In this document: positions 8,322 to 18,100 of the stretch, piece after piece
Layout of the letters: each line of letters opens with the position of its first letter
Position numbering within the stretch: the stretch's first letter is position 1
The notes under the pieces: generated by a model
Database searches by the model: none
Told to the model about the DNA's origin: nothing
The model's input: only the letters and a program-made list of their open reading frames with translations
NCBI GenBank assembly: GCA_903895725.1
Contig: CAITUV010000036.1
Coordinates: 1 to 64,000 of the forward strand
DNA from: an uncultured Myxococcales bacterium
GTDB taxonomy: Bacteria > Myxococcota_A > UBA9042 > CAIXZC01
Reading direction: 5' to 3'
Length of the DNA stretch: 64,000 nucleotides
Program-made: the position numbers and the translations under genes

Positions 8322-9536
8322 ATGTTCCTGCCACTGGGAGATACGCCGAACCCGCGAAACTTCACTCCGTGGGTCAACTGGGGATTGATCGCTGCCAACG
8401 TGGCGGTCTACCTGATGTATTCGCTGCCGCTCTCGAGCCAGGCAGTGAATCTCTCTGATCCGCTCGTGCTGGAGTACTTGAAGGCCGTCTTCCCGGATGC
8501 GATGCCAGGGCTGATTCCCCGCGAGGTGCTGGCGAATCTGTCGATGTATGACCTGTTCGTGTTCCAGCACGGGTACAAGACGGGGGCGCCTCAGTTCATC
8601 GATCTTCTATACTCGATGTTCCTCCACGGCGGATTCCTGCACCTGGCGGGGAACATGCTCTTCCTCTGGATCTTCGGCGACAACGTGGAGCATCGGTTCG
8701 GCCGCCTGGGGTATCTGGTGGTCTACCTGGGAACGGGGATTGCGGCGACGGTGGCGTTTGCGCTTCTATCGGAGCCGTCCATGACGCCGCTGGTGGGGGC
8801 GTCGGGTGCGATCTCGGGCGTGCTGGGCTTGTACTTCATCCTGTTTCCGAGGAACCGGGTACGGGTGTTCGTGGCGTTCTTCCCGTTCTTCTTCGACACG
8901 GTGTTGCTCCCGAGCCGCTGGGTGTTGGCATTCTACGTGCTGGTGGATAACCTGCTCCCCTTCCTGTTGGGGCCACAGTCCTCGGTCGCCTACGGAGCAC
9001 ACCTGGGTGGGTTTGCGGCGGGGGCTGGAGTGGCCTGGCTTGCTGAGCGCGTGGGGCATCGGCTGTCAGGCGCATCCGCGGCTGCTGCCGGTGCGGGAAG
9101 CACCGTCTTTCCTGGAGTTGGCTCCGGGGGCGGACGCTTCAGCTCCAGCGGCTCCGGTGTCATCGACGGGATTCGGGATGCCGTGAGCCGGAAGGACTCC
9201 CCGGCTGCATTTGCGCTGCTTCGAAACCTTTCGCGGGCGGACCTGGCCAGACTCAAGCCAGAGGAGTGCGTGGAGCTGGCCGATGCTCTCGACCGTTCCG
9301 GGCAGAAGGGCCCGGCCATGAATCTCTTGCGGACCTGCCTGTCGGTGCATGCGGAGTCCGGGAATCTGGCCCGGGTCTATCTGGCGTTGGGGCAGCACCG
9401 TCTGGCTCAGGGTCAGGTGGCCGCTGCGTACCAGCATCTCCAGAGCGTGTTCGACTACAACCCATCCCGCGACGTGGCCGACCAGGCGCACGAGGCACTG
9501 GCATTCATCGACAAGATGCACGGAAGGGGACGGTAG
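8322..9536 (+). CDS. Rhomboid intramembrane serine protease with C-terminal TPR-like tail
   Basis: 404 residues. The rhomboid core has HGGFLHLAGNMLFLW (His102, His107, Asn111), the catalytic Ser161 in GASGAISGVLG, and the catalytic His227 in AYGAHLGGFAAG. It should therefore be an active protease cutting transmembrane substrates within the membrane. After the sixth helix (about residue 240) there is a Gly/Ser/Ala-rich linker and then about 130 soluble residues with helical TPR-like character, which could recruit substrates. GGGGGTGACCG precedes the ATG. The loop between the first two helices is longer than in the minimal family. The stop codon directly touches the stop codon of the convergent lipoprotein gene at 9537. 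Confidence 0.92.
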   Translation: MFLPLGDTPNPRNFTPWVNWGLIAANVAVYLMYSLPLSSQAVNLSDPLVLEYLKAVFPDAMPGLIPREVLANLSMYDLFVFQHGYKTGAPQFIDLLYSMFLHGGFLHLAGNMLFLWIFGDNVEHRFGRLGYLVVYLGTGIAATVAFALLSEPSMTPLVGASGAISGVLGLYFILFPRNRVRVFVAFFPFFFDTVLLPSRWVLAFYVLVDNLLPFLLGPQSSVAYGAHLGGFAAGAGVAWLAERVGHRLSGASAAAAGAGSTVFPGVGSGGGRFSSSGSGVIDGIRDAVSRKDSPAAFALLRNLSRADLARLKPEECVELADALDRSGQKGPAMNLLRTCLSVHAESGNLARVYLALGQHRLAQGQVAAAYQHLQSVFDYNPSRDVADQAHEALAFIDKMHGRGR

Positions 9537-12500
9537 CTACTGCCAGGTGATGGAGAGCTTGCCGTTGCCGGAGTTGGTGCCCGAAGTCGAGGACTGGTTG
9601 GTGCCCGCGTTGTACGACCCGCCGCCACCGCCGCCGATGGGGTAGGTACCGCCGCTGCCGCCGGAGTAGCCGCCTCCCCCCCCGCCGCCATGATAGGAGG
9701 CGCCGCCGCCGCCGAAGCCTCCCTGCCCCGTGTAGGAAGTAGTTCCACCGGCACCGCCCTGCTTCTTGCCGCCGGTTGCCCAGGTGTTGCTCAGGCCGTC
9801 GGAGAGCCAACCGCCGCCGCCGGCACCGCAGCCGCCACCACCGCCATTGTCGGTGTATCCTCCCTGCCCGACATTGGCCGGAGAGTAGCCGCCGGGGCCG
9901 CCCTGCTGCGTGGTCAGACCGGGCTGGCCGGCATTGCCCTGGTAGGAAGCACCGCCGCCGCCGGACGCAATGATCAGGGGATCACCGCTACCCTGGAGCC
10001 AGACGAAGCTTCCGCCGCCGCCACCGCCTCCACAGATGTCGCAGGTTCCCTTGGCCCCCTGGCCGCCGATCCGGATTTCGAGGGTCTTTCCGGCCAGCCC
10101 GGTGAAGTCCCCCTTCATGTAGGCGCCCTTGCCCCCCGCTCCGACCTGCTCGTCTCCACCGGCAGCTCCCCAGGCCTCGATCGTGACCTTGGTGGCGCAG
10201 GATGCCACCGTGTATGTGGTTGGAGACCCCGTGTAGCTGAACGTCTGGTTCCCGGGCGAGCAATCGGCCACACAGCTCCCGGCCTGGCACTTGCCGGCCA
10301 GCCCGCCGGTCGTGCACGGCGTCCCGTTGACCACCGGGGGATACTGGCATCCTGCAACCGCATCGCACATGTCCGTGGTGCAGGAGTTGCCGTCGTTGCA
10401 CTGGGTGACATCGGGCACGTTCAGGCATCCCTTGACCTTGTCGCACGAGTCGAGCGTGCAGGCGACTCCGTCGTTGCACTTGAGGGAGATGCCGGGCACG
10501 CAGTCGAGGAGCACGTCGCACAGCTCGGTTCCGGTGCAGACATCGCCGTCCGAGCACCCGGCATGGTCCGGAACATGGACCACCTTGTCGCCCGTCTCGT
10601 CGCACAGATCCTGCGTGCACGGCACTCCGTCATCGAGCACCGGAGAAATGCCCGGCAGGCACCCCTTCTTGGCATCGCACGTCTCCGAGCCGTTGCAGAA
10701 CTTGCCGTCGTCGCAGGCACCGTTCTGGAGGGAGTGAACGACCCCTCCGGCCGCCTCGTCGCAGAAGTCGAACGTGCAGGAGATCCCGTCATCGAGCGTG
10801 GGAGCAGCGCCCGCCACACATCCCTTCTTGGGATCGCACGACTCCTTCCCGTTGCAGACCTTGCCGTCGTCGCAGACGGTGAACCCGGTGAACGTGCACC
10901 AGCCGTTGGTGCAGTAGTCCCCCGAGGTACACGGGTTGCCGTCGTCGCACGCCCCGCTGTTGGGCTTGTGCTGGCATCCGGCCTTGGGGTCGCAGGAATC
11001 ATCGGTGCAGGGGTTGTTGTCGTCGCAGACGAGGGTCGCGCTCGAAATGCAGCCGCCCAGATGGCAGCTGTCTCCCGTGGTACACAGGTTGCCGTCGTCG
11101 CAGGGGGCGGTGTTGAGTTTGGTCACGCAACCGCTCTTGGGGTCGCAGAGGTTGTCGGTGCAGGGGTTGTCGTCCGCACAGGTGAGCGACGAAGTATAGG
11201 TGCAGGCGCCCTTCTCGCAGTGGTCGTCCACGGTGCAGGCATTTCCGTCGTCGCACGCTCCGTCGGCGGGGACGAACACACACCCCTTGGCAGGGTCGCA
11301 GACGTCCGAGGTGCAGGCCTTCCCGTCGTCGCAGACCGGAGCGGCGCCGGAAACGCAGCCGAGCTTCGAATCGCAGGTCTCCTGCCCATTGCACAGATTG
11401 CCATCGTTGCAGACGAGCGGCGCTCCGGGGATGCACCCCTTGGCCGGCTCGCAACTCTCCTTGCCTGTGCAGGGGTTCCCGTCGTCGCAGACCAGGGCTG
11501 CGCCCGAGACGCATCCGAGCTTCGCGTCGCAGGTCTCCTGGCCGTTGCAGAGGTTGCCGTCGCCGCAGACGAGCGGGACGCCGGACAGGCATCCCTTGGC
11601 CGTGTCGCAGGTCTCCTGCCCATTGCATACGCTGCCATCGTCGCAGACGAGCGCCGGCCCACCGACGCACGCTCCGCCGGAGCAGACGTCCTTGCTGGTG
11701 CAGGCGTTGCCGTCGTTGCACGGATTGGCATTGGGCACATTGAGACACCCCTGGTTGGGAACGCACAGGTCGTCGGTACACGGATTGTCGTCGCTGCAGT
11801 TCGGCTCTGAGCCGCCCTGGCACTTGCCTTCGGTACAGGCCTCTCCCAGAGTGCACGGATTGCCGTCGTCGCAGGCGAACCCCTCATGGTCGGGCTCGAT
11901 GGTGCACTTGCCGGAGGCCGGAATGCAGACGCTCTTCTCGCAAAGCTCGTTTGGCCCGTCCGGAACGGGGGGACACGCAATGATGGTGGCCGGATCGACC
12001 GCACACTGGTACGGGAATCCGGACTTGTCGCACACGAGCGTGCCGTTGCACAGGTCGCCGTCCTCGAGCGGAAGACAGTCCTTCTTCTCCTGGCAGTCGC
12101 ACGAGACCGGTGTGCCGCCGCACGCGCCCTGGACGCAGACGTCGCCGACGGTGCAGGGATCCCCGTCGTCACAGAGGGACTGGTTGTCCGTGAACACGCA
12201 GCCCCCTACCCCATTGCAGGCGTCGTCGGTGCAGGGGTTGCTGTCGTCGCAGAGGACCGGGTTTCCTACGCACGTGCCTGCCGCACAGTGGTCGCCCACG
12301 GTGCAGGCGTCGCCGTCCTTGCACTCCCCCTGGTCCAGGGGCTCGTGCTGGCAGCCCGCCTCGCCCTTGCATGCGTCCAGCGTGCATTCGTTTCCGTCGT
12401 CACAGAGGGGCACCGGGTTTCCTTCGAGCTCGCCCGGCTCATCGATGTCTCCGTCGCAGTCATCGTCCGCACCGTTGCATGTCTCCTCCGCCGGCACGGC

Positions 12501-13235
12501 AGCGTCACACGAAGTCAGCCCTTCCAAAGCGCACTGGCGCTTTCCGGTACAGGTCCCGAACTCGTTCTCCACGGTGCAGGGAGTTGCCAGTCCCAGCTCA
12601 ACGGACTTGCCCGTGCAGGGACAGACTCCGGCATCGGCCACGCACTGCTTGGTCTCGAGCCCTTCGACGGTCACCGACTCGACGCAGGAGAAGCCCCAGG
12701 GGCAATCGCCGTGGGCTTTGCAGGCCCCTCCGCAGTAGCTCCCCTCGGTCCCGTAGGAAACGCAGACGTCCTCGGCTCCGCCGGGGGCCTTGCACCCCTC
12801 GGTCGTGGCGCACGGCTTGCACAGGTTCGCGTGGTTGGACACACACGCGAATGTGGTATCCGGCCCCGTGCCGATCTGGCGGCACGACCAACCGGAGGGA
12901 CATTCCTCCTCGCACAGCATGGTGCAGACGCCCTCCCCCATGTGCTCGACGCACCAGCCGGACTGGCACTGGGCGTTCTCGTTGCACTGGTCGAGGAAGC
13001 ATCCGGTTCCCGGCTCGCATGCCGGTGCCAGATCCTCGGGGCCCAGGTCGAAGGTCGTCTCCTCGGCCGGCGGGAGATCGGGCGTTCCCGGGACGTCGGC
13101 AGCGGTCTCCGGACCTGCCGTGTCCTCGCCTCCGGTCGATACCTCGGCGTCCTTGCCCAGCGTGACGGTGGTACCTCCGCCGCTGCAGGCACCAGCAAGA
13201 ACGAGGATCAGGACAACCGGACACAATGCTCTCAT
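9537..13235 (-). CDS. Giant Cys-rich lipoprotein with ALK-like glycine-rich C-terminal domain
   Basis: About 1232 residues from ATG 13235, preceded by GGAGG; the longer frame to 13379 has no support. The signal peptide ends in lipobox AGAC. The N-terminal Cys-rich module matches those at 741-4610 and 15154-18948. The middle has more than 20 short repeats of the form CDDGNPCT.D.C, with regularly spaced Cys and acidic residues, plus one CNGADDDCDG MopE-like unit. The last 240 residues change character. They are an FSYTGS...VTIEAWGAAGG beta-strand region followed by many GGGGG and GGxGG runs, matching the style of the glycine-rich domain of ALK/LTK receptors (Pfam ALK_LTK_GRD). Probably a surface-exposed adhesin or scaffold protein. 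No catalytic motif is seen. Confidence 0.85.
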   Translation of the reverse strand: MRALCPVVLILVLAGACSGGGTTVTLGKDAEVSTGGEDTAGPETAADVPGTPDLPPAEETTFDLGPEDLAPACEPGTGCFLDQCNENAQCQSGWCVEHMGEGVCTMLCEEECPSGWSCRQIGTGPDTTFACVSNHANLCKPCATTEGCKAPGGAEDVCVSYGTEGSYCGGACKAHGDCPWGFSCVESVTVEGLETKQCVADAGVCPCTGKSVELGLATPCTVENEFGTCTGKRQCALEGLTSCDAAVPAEETCNGADDDCDGDIDEPGELEGNPVPLCDDGNECTLDACKGEAGCQHEPLDQGECKDGDACTVGDHCAAGTCVGNPVLCDDSNPCTDDACNGVGGCVFTDNQSLCDDGDPCTVGDVCVQGACGGTPVSCDCQEKKDCLPLEDGDLCNGTLVCDKSGFPYQCAVDPATIIACPPVPDGPNELCEKSVCIPASGKCTIEPDHEGFACDDGNPCTLGEACTEGKCQGGSEPNCSDDNPCTDDLCVPNQGCLNVPNANPCNDGNACTSKDVCSGGACVGGPALVCDDGSVCNGQETCDTAKGCLSGVPLVCGDGNLCNGQETCDAKLGCVSGAALVCDDGNPCTGKESCEPAKGCIPGAPLVCNDGNLCNGQETCDSKLGCVSGAAPVCDDGKACTSDVCDPAKGCVFVPADGACDDGNACTVDDHCEKGACTYTSSLTCADDNPCTDNLCDPKSGCVTKLNTAPCDDGNLCTTGDSCHLGGCISSATLVCDDNNPCTDDSCDPKAGCQHKPNSGACDDGNPCTSGDYCTNGWCTFTGFTVCDDGKVCNGKESCDPKKGCVAGAAPTLDDGISCTFDFCDEAAGGVVHSLQNGACDDGKFCNGSETCDAKKGCLPGISPVLDDGVPCTQDLCDETGDKVVHVPDHAGCSDGDVCTGTELCDVLLDCVPGISLKCNDGVACTLDSCDKVKGCLNVPDVTQCNDGNSCTTDMCDAVAGCQYPPVVNGTPCTTGGLAGKCQAGSCVADCSPGNQTFSYTGSPTTYTVASCATKVTIEAWGAAGGDEQVGAGGKGAYMKGDFTGLAGKTLEIRIGGQGAKGTCDICGGGGGGGSFVWLQGSGDPLIIASGGGGASYQGNAGQPGLTTQQGGPGGYSPANVGQGGYTDNGGGGGCGAGGGGWLSDGLSNTWATGGKKQGGAGGTTSYTGQGGFGGGGASYHGGGGGGGYSGGSGGTYPIGGGGGGSYNAGTNQSSTSGTNSGNGKLSITWQ

Positions 13236-13382
13236 GGGAAACCTCCGAATAGAATTCCAGCGGCCCCCATTGTCCCCAAGTGGAGGCCGAAAGGCAACGA
13301 AGATCGGGCGCGGGGAGAAAGCTTGCAGCGGGAAGCTCGAAAGGCCGCAGAGCCAAGCCGGAGCTTCGCTCAGTGGCATCGT

Positions 13383-14984
13383 CTACGGGAGACTGTCCGA
13401 AGCGTAGGTGGCTTCGAACTCGAGGAGGGTCGCAGAGTCGTCGAGCATCTCGTTGTTTCCCCAACCGTACGACACGAAGCCGGCAACGTCGAGCTGCTGG
13501 ATCGCTGCGGCCCGGGTCTTGATGGCGTTCTTCCAGCCCTGCTTGGAGACTCCGCAGCGGCCCCAGGGAGAATCGGGGCTGTAGCCATTGTTCGCATAGT
13601 GGTCCGTGATGAAGACCCGGTTCTTTGGCACTCCGACGCTGGCGTAGGAATCCAGGGTCTTCTGGTAGACCCCTTTGACGTAGTCGACCGAGTTGCCGGA
13701 CGCGTTGATCTCCTTGCCGTTCGTGTCCTTGTAACATTCGGCGCCCACATAGGCCTTCTCGGCCAGCTTGGCCCACTGGGGCCAGGCGTTGCCCGGATTC
13801 TGGAAGGGGGCGAAGACGATCACGGAGCGGCCGAAATCATCGTTCAGGTGAGATGCCATCTCGACGACGAAGTCACGGTAGGCCGCGTTGGCAGGCCACT
13901 GACTGGCGGAGATCTCGTTGACAAGGAACCACTTGGGGACACCGGACGGGAAGTTGGCCTCGGCCTTGGCATGGATCTCGGCGGCACGCTGGGCGCCGGT
14001 AGTCTCGGTCCAGCCGTCGTTGAACGAATTGACGTAGACGGCGGCCACGTTGCCCTGGGCCCAGAGAGCCTTGCGGTACTTCTCGGTGCCGACGCCCACG
14101 AAATGCTGCTGGGACGAGTAGTTGAGGCCCATCCACTCGTCCTGGCACATGCAGTGGTCGTCGGTCTGAGGGCAGGTCTTGCCGCACGAAGAGCAGTTGA
14201 TGGTGGCGACGTCGAAGCGCTTGGCGGCCGTGCCCGGGGGCTGGGAATCCGCTTCCGGGAGGCCGAGGTCGTACGTCCATGAGGTGTTGGACACGGCGGG
14301 CTTGCAGCGCTCACAGCCGTCCGCAGGATTCTTGGCCTCGGCTTCAAAGCAGGTACCGGAGATGAGGCAGCTTCCACCGGCAATCGGGTGCTCGCACGAA
14401 TAGCCGTCGGGACTGGTGGGCGTGCAACCGTCTCCGGTGCACCAGAGGCCGTCGTCGCAGCCCGGGGAACCGCCTGGAGCGCACGCCCCCGCTGAGCAGA
14501 AGTCCCCCACGGTGCACCCCTGGCCGTCCGAGCAGGGTCCGCCCTCGTTGATGGGAGCCATCTCGCACTGTCCGGACGACGGGCTGCACTGGCTGGCCGA
14601 GCAGGGAGTGTCCCCCGTCGGGTCGCAAACCTTGTTCTGGCAGGCCGGTGCCAGCACATCGGGAACACCGGTCAAGTCCTGAGCAACGGTTGAGTCCTGG
14701 CCTGATCTCGAATCGGAGCCGGATGCCTGGTCCTGCCCCCCCGAGTCGCCCGCCAGGCTTTCCCCATCTGTGAACAGGCCGTCGACGGACGCATCGGCCC
14801 CACCGAACGTTTCTGACGGGCACCCCTCCGGCTTGCACGAGGAGTCGGCTGACCCCGACGAGTCGGCAGCCACCTCTGCCCCGGCGAAGCTGGGGTCGGC
14901 ATCGAGCGAGCTCGAACCGCTCCCCCCGCATGCGGAGCCGACGGTAACCAGAAGGCCCAGAACGAGAGTCGAATACGCTCGCAC
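13383..14984 (-). CDS. Cys-rich lipoprotein with TIM-barrel-like C-terminal domain
   Basis: About 533 residues from GTG 14984, with GGAGGT seven bases upstream; no good ATG fits the signal peptide. The lipobox is GSAC. An Asp/Ser-rich linker leads to a Cys-rich segment with CSASQCSPSSGQC and GCTVGDFCSAGAC patterns. From about residue 235 there is a roughly 300-residue domain. Its motifs, such as VAAVYVNSFNDGW, KWFLVNEISASQWP, VIVFAPFQNPGNAWP and GFVSYGWGNNEM, look like successive strands of a beta/alpha barrel, with Glu at plausible catalytic positions. It may be a surface glycoside hydrolase or a catalytically dead binding domain; I cannot name a GH family. It lies 147 bp upstream of the gene ending at 9537 on the same strand. 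Confidence 0.8.
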   Translation of the reverse strand: MRAYSTLVLGLLVTVGSACGGSGSSSLDADPSFAGAEVAADSSGSADSSCKPEGCPSETFGGADASVDGLFTDGESLAGDSGGQDQASGSDSRSGQDSTVAQDLTGVPDVLAPACQNKVCDPTGDTPCSASQCSPSSGQCEMAPINEGGPCSDGQGCTVGDFCSAGACAPGGSPGCDDGLWCTGDGCTPTSPDGYSCEHPIAGGSCLISGTCFEAEAKNPADGCERCKPAVSNTSWTYDLGLPEADSQPPGTAAKRFDVATINCSSCGKTCPQTDDHCMCQDEWMGLNYSSQQHFVGVGTEKYRKALWAQGNVAAVYVNSFNDGWTETTGAQRAAEIHAKAEANFPSGVPKWFLVNEISASQWPANAAYRDFVVEMASHLNDDFGRSVIVFAPFQNPGNAWPQWAKLAEKAYVGAECYKDTNGKEINASGNSVDYVKGVYQKTLDSYASVGVPKNRVFITDHYANNGYSPDSPWGRCGVSKQGWKNAIKTRAAAIQQLDVAGFVSYGWGNNEMLDDSATLLEFEATYASDSLP

Positions 14985-15153
14985 GGTCGAACCTCCGGGA
15001 AAGACTCGAACCACGTAGCCCGAGCATACCTCAGCCAGGGGGGAAGGGTCCACGGTTGCCTGCCGGCGATGATCGCCGCTTGCCAGGGTCCCGCCGGTTG
15101 GGGCACAATGGCTCGAACGGTCGCCGTGTACTGTCCACCATTCGGAGTGAACC

Positions 15154-18100
15154 ATGAGGAGCGTGCCTGTCTCAGTCCTGCTCGGAGTTCTTGCCGGCTG
15201 CCACCTGATCGCCGGCTGTTCGGGGGAGACGCGGACGATCGAGAGGGTCGAGGACTTGTTCGAGGCCGATGAAGCCCGGGTGACACAGGACATCCGGGCC
15301 GACTTCGCCATGCCCGAGGTGGAAGTGGAGCACCTGGCGCCGGAGATGGTCCCCTTCGAAGCCGGCGAGCTGGCCGACCTGGGGCCCGAGCCGGGGGGTT
15401 TCGGCTACCCATGCCAGACGGGCGGCACCTGCAACTCGGGAATCTGCATGACCACTCCGGACGGTGGGATGTGCACGATTCCCTGCGAGGGCGAGTGCCC
15501 GGCGGGCTGGAGCTGCGCGCTTCACAAGCCGAGTCTGCCCGATGAGGTTTACGTGTGCGCTCCGCTGCACATGAACCTGTGCAAGCCGTGCCGGAAGGAC
15601 GGTGACTGTGAGACCAATGGCGTGGATCTTGGTGACCGCTGCATCCCTTCGGGGGCTGCGGGTGTGGGGGATGGAGAGGACCAGCCCGAGGGGGCGCTGG
15701 GGTCCTTCTGTGGCGGGACATGCCTGGCGGATGCGGACTGCCCGGAAGGGTACGTGTGCATCCCCGTCGACCAGGGAGGCGATGCCCAGCCAAAGCAGTG
15801 CGTGCGGAAGAGTGGAGAGTGCCCGTGTGCGGCCTGGTTCGCCTCGGAGAACGCAGGGACCAGCTGCTTTGCCGAGAACGAGTGGGGTCGGTGTGACGGA
15901 GAGCGGACGTGCACGGACGACGGGCTCACTCCGTGCGACGCTGCGGTGCCGTCTGCCGAGTCGTGCAACGGTGTCGACGACGACTGCGACGGCGGCGTAG
16001 ACGAGGATACCGGAGGAGAGACGTGCACCGTCGTGAACGAATGGGGCTCCTGCGAGGGGACGGCCGAGTGCCAGGCAGCCAAGATGGTCTGCCTCGCCAA
16101 GGAACCGGAGCCGGAGGCCTGCGACGGCAAGGACAATGACTGTGACGGGACGGCTGACGAGGAGTATCCGGATACCGACGAGGACGGTCTCGCCGACTGC
16201 CTGGAGACCGACAAGGACAGCGACGGAATTCCGGACATCCTGGACAATTGCGAGCTCGTAGTGAACCCGGAGCAGGAGGACCATGACCTGGACTCCATGG
16301 GGGATGCGTGCGACCTGGACGACGACGACGACAAGGTGGCGGATGAGAAAGACTGCGATCCCCTGGACCCGACGGTCTACCCGGGGGCGCCCGAGCAGTG
16401 CGACGGCGACGATGAGGACTGCGACCTCCTCGTGGACGAAGGGTATCCGGACCTGGACGCCGACAAGCTGGCCGACTGTGCGGATACCGACGATGACGGC
16501 GACGGAGCGCCAGACGGGGACGACTGCGCTCCGCTCGATCCTTCGGTGCACCCGCTGGCAATCGAGCTTTGTGATGCGGTGGACCAGGACTGTGACGGGC
16601 AGAAGGACGAGGGGTTTCCCGATTCGGACGAGGACGGGCAGGCGAACTGCGTGGACGACGACTTGGACGGAGACGGCGTGTCCAATACCGACGACAACTG
16701 CCCCGCTGAGCACAATCCGGGGCAGGAGAACCTGGACAAGGACATGCTCGGCGACTCGTGCGACGACGATGTCGACGGGGACGGAATTCCGAACGGACTG
16801 GACAACTGTCTATGGACCTTCAATCCGGCCCAGTCGGACATCGACCAGGATGGGCTGGGCGATGCGTGCGAGGGAGACAAGGACGGCGATGGGCTCGGCG
16901 ACGGCGACGACAACTGCCCGGCCGTCCCCAACCCGCTGCAGGAGAATCTGGACCAGGACGGGCTGGGCGACGCCTGCGACGACGACGTGGACGGTGACGG
17001 GGATCCGAACAAGACCGACTGCGAATCCGAGGATCCTGCCATCCATCACGGAGCACAGGACGTGTGCGACGGCATCGACAATGACTGCGACTCACTGGTG
17101 GACAAGGGTTATCCCGACTTCGACCTGGATGGGCTGAAGGACTGTATGGACCCGGACGACGACGGCGATGGAGCGCTGGACGGAGCGGACTGCGAGCCTC
17201 TCAACCCGGCGGTCCACCCGGATGCCGAGGAGAAGTGCAACGGTTTCGACGAGGACTGTGATCAGGCGGTGGACGAGGGGCTGGGCAAGGCCACGTGCGG
17301 AAAGGGGCAGTGCCTTCATACCGTGGATCTGTGCAAGGACGGGAAGCCCCAGTTCTGCAACCCGTACGAGGGCGCGACTCCGGAGAAGTGCGACGGGCTC
17401 GACAACGATTGCAACGGCCAGACCGACGAAGGGTTCCCCGACACGGATCAGGACAAGGTCCCCGACTGCATGGACCCGGACGACGACGGTGATACGGTGC
17501 CGGACAAGATGGACAACTGCCCCCTTGCCGCAAACGGTGCCCAGGACGACCTGGACGAGGACGGCCTGGGGGATGCCTGCGACGACGACGATGACGGGGA
17601 TCTGGACCCGGACATCACGGACTGCGCACCTGCGGACGGGACCGTGTTCCACAAGGCGGTCGAGGCCTGCAACGGCAAGGACGACGACTGTGATGGTGCG
17701 GTGGACGAGGCGGGGGCAACCGAGTGTGCGATCTTCTTCCTGGACCTGGACGAGGACGGTTACGGCGTGGCGGGATCGACGCAGTGCCTGTGCAGCGGGG
17801 CGTTCCCGTATTCGGCCGAGCTCTCGGGCGATTGTGCTCCGCTCGACGCCATGGTCTTCCCCGGCGCGATGGAAGCCTGCAACGGCAAGGACGACGACTG
17901 CGACGACACGGTGGACGACGGATACGGAACCGTGGAGTGCGGCCAGGGAGTGTGCTTCCACAAGGTTGAAGTCTGCAAGGACGGCAAGATGCAGCTGTGC
18001 GACCCGATGCTGGGGGCCGGCGACGAGGTGTGCGACGGCAAGGACAACGACTGCGACGGGAGCACGGACGAGGGGTCGCTCGGGCAGATCACCTGCGGCC

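Noticed and set aside
9690..14282. Long plus-strand ORFs (706, 512 and 798 residues) opposite the Cys-rich lipoproteins
   Set aside because: They are shadows of the repeat-coding strand in high-GC DNA, with Ser/Pro/Gln or Val/Ala/Arg-rich translations and no start signals.
14971..15010. tRNA T-arm-like GGTTCGACC on the minus strand
   Set aside because: No cloverleaf can be built around it; it is the ribosome site and GTG start of the lipoprotein at 13383-14984.
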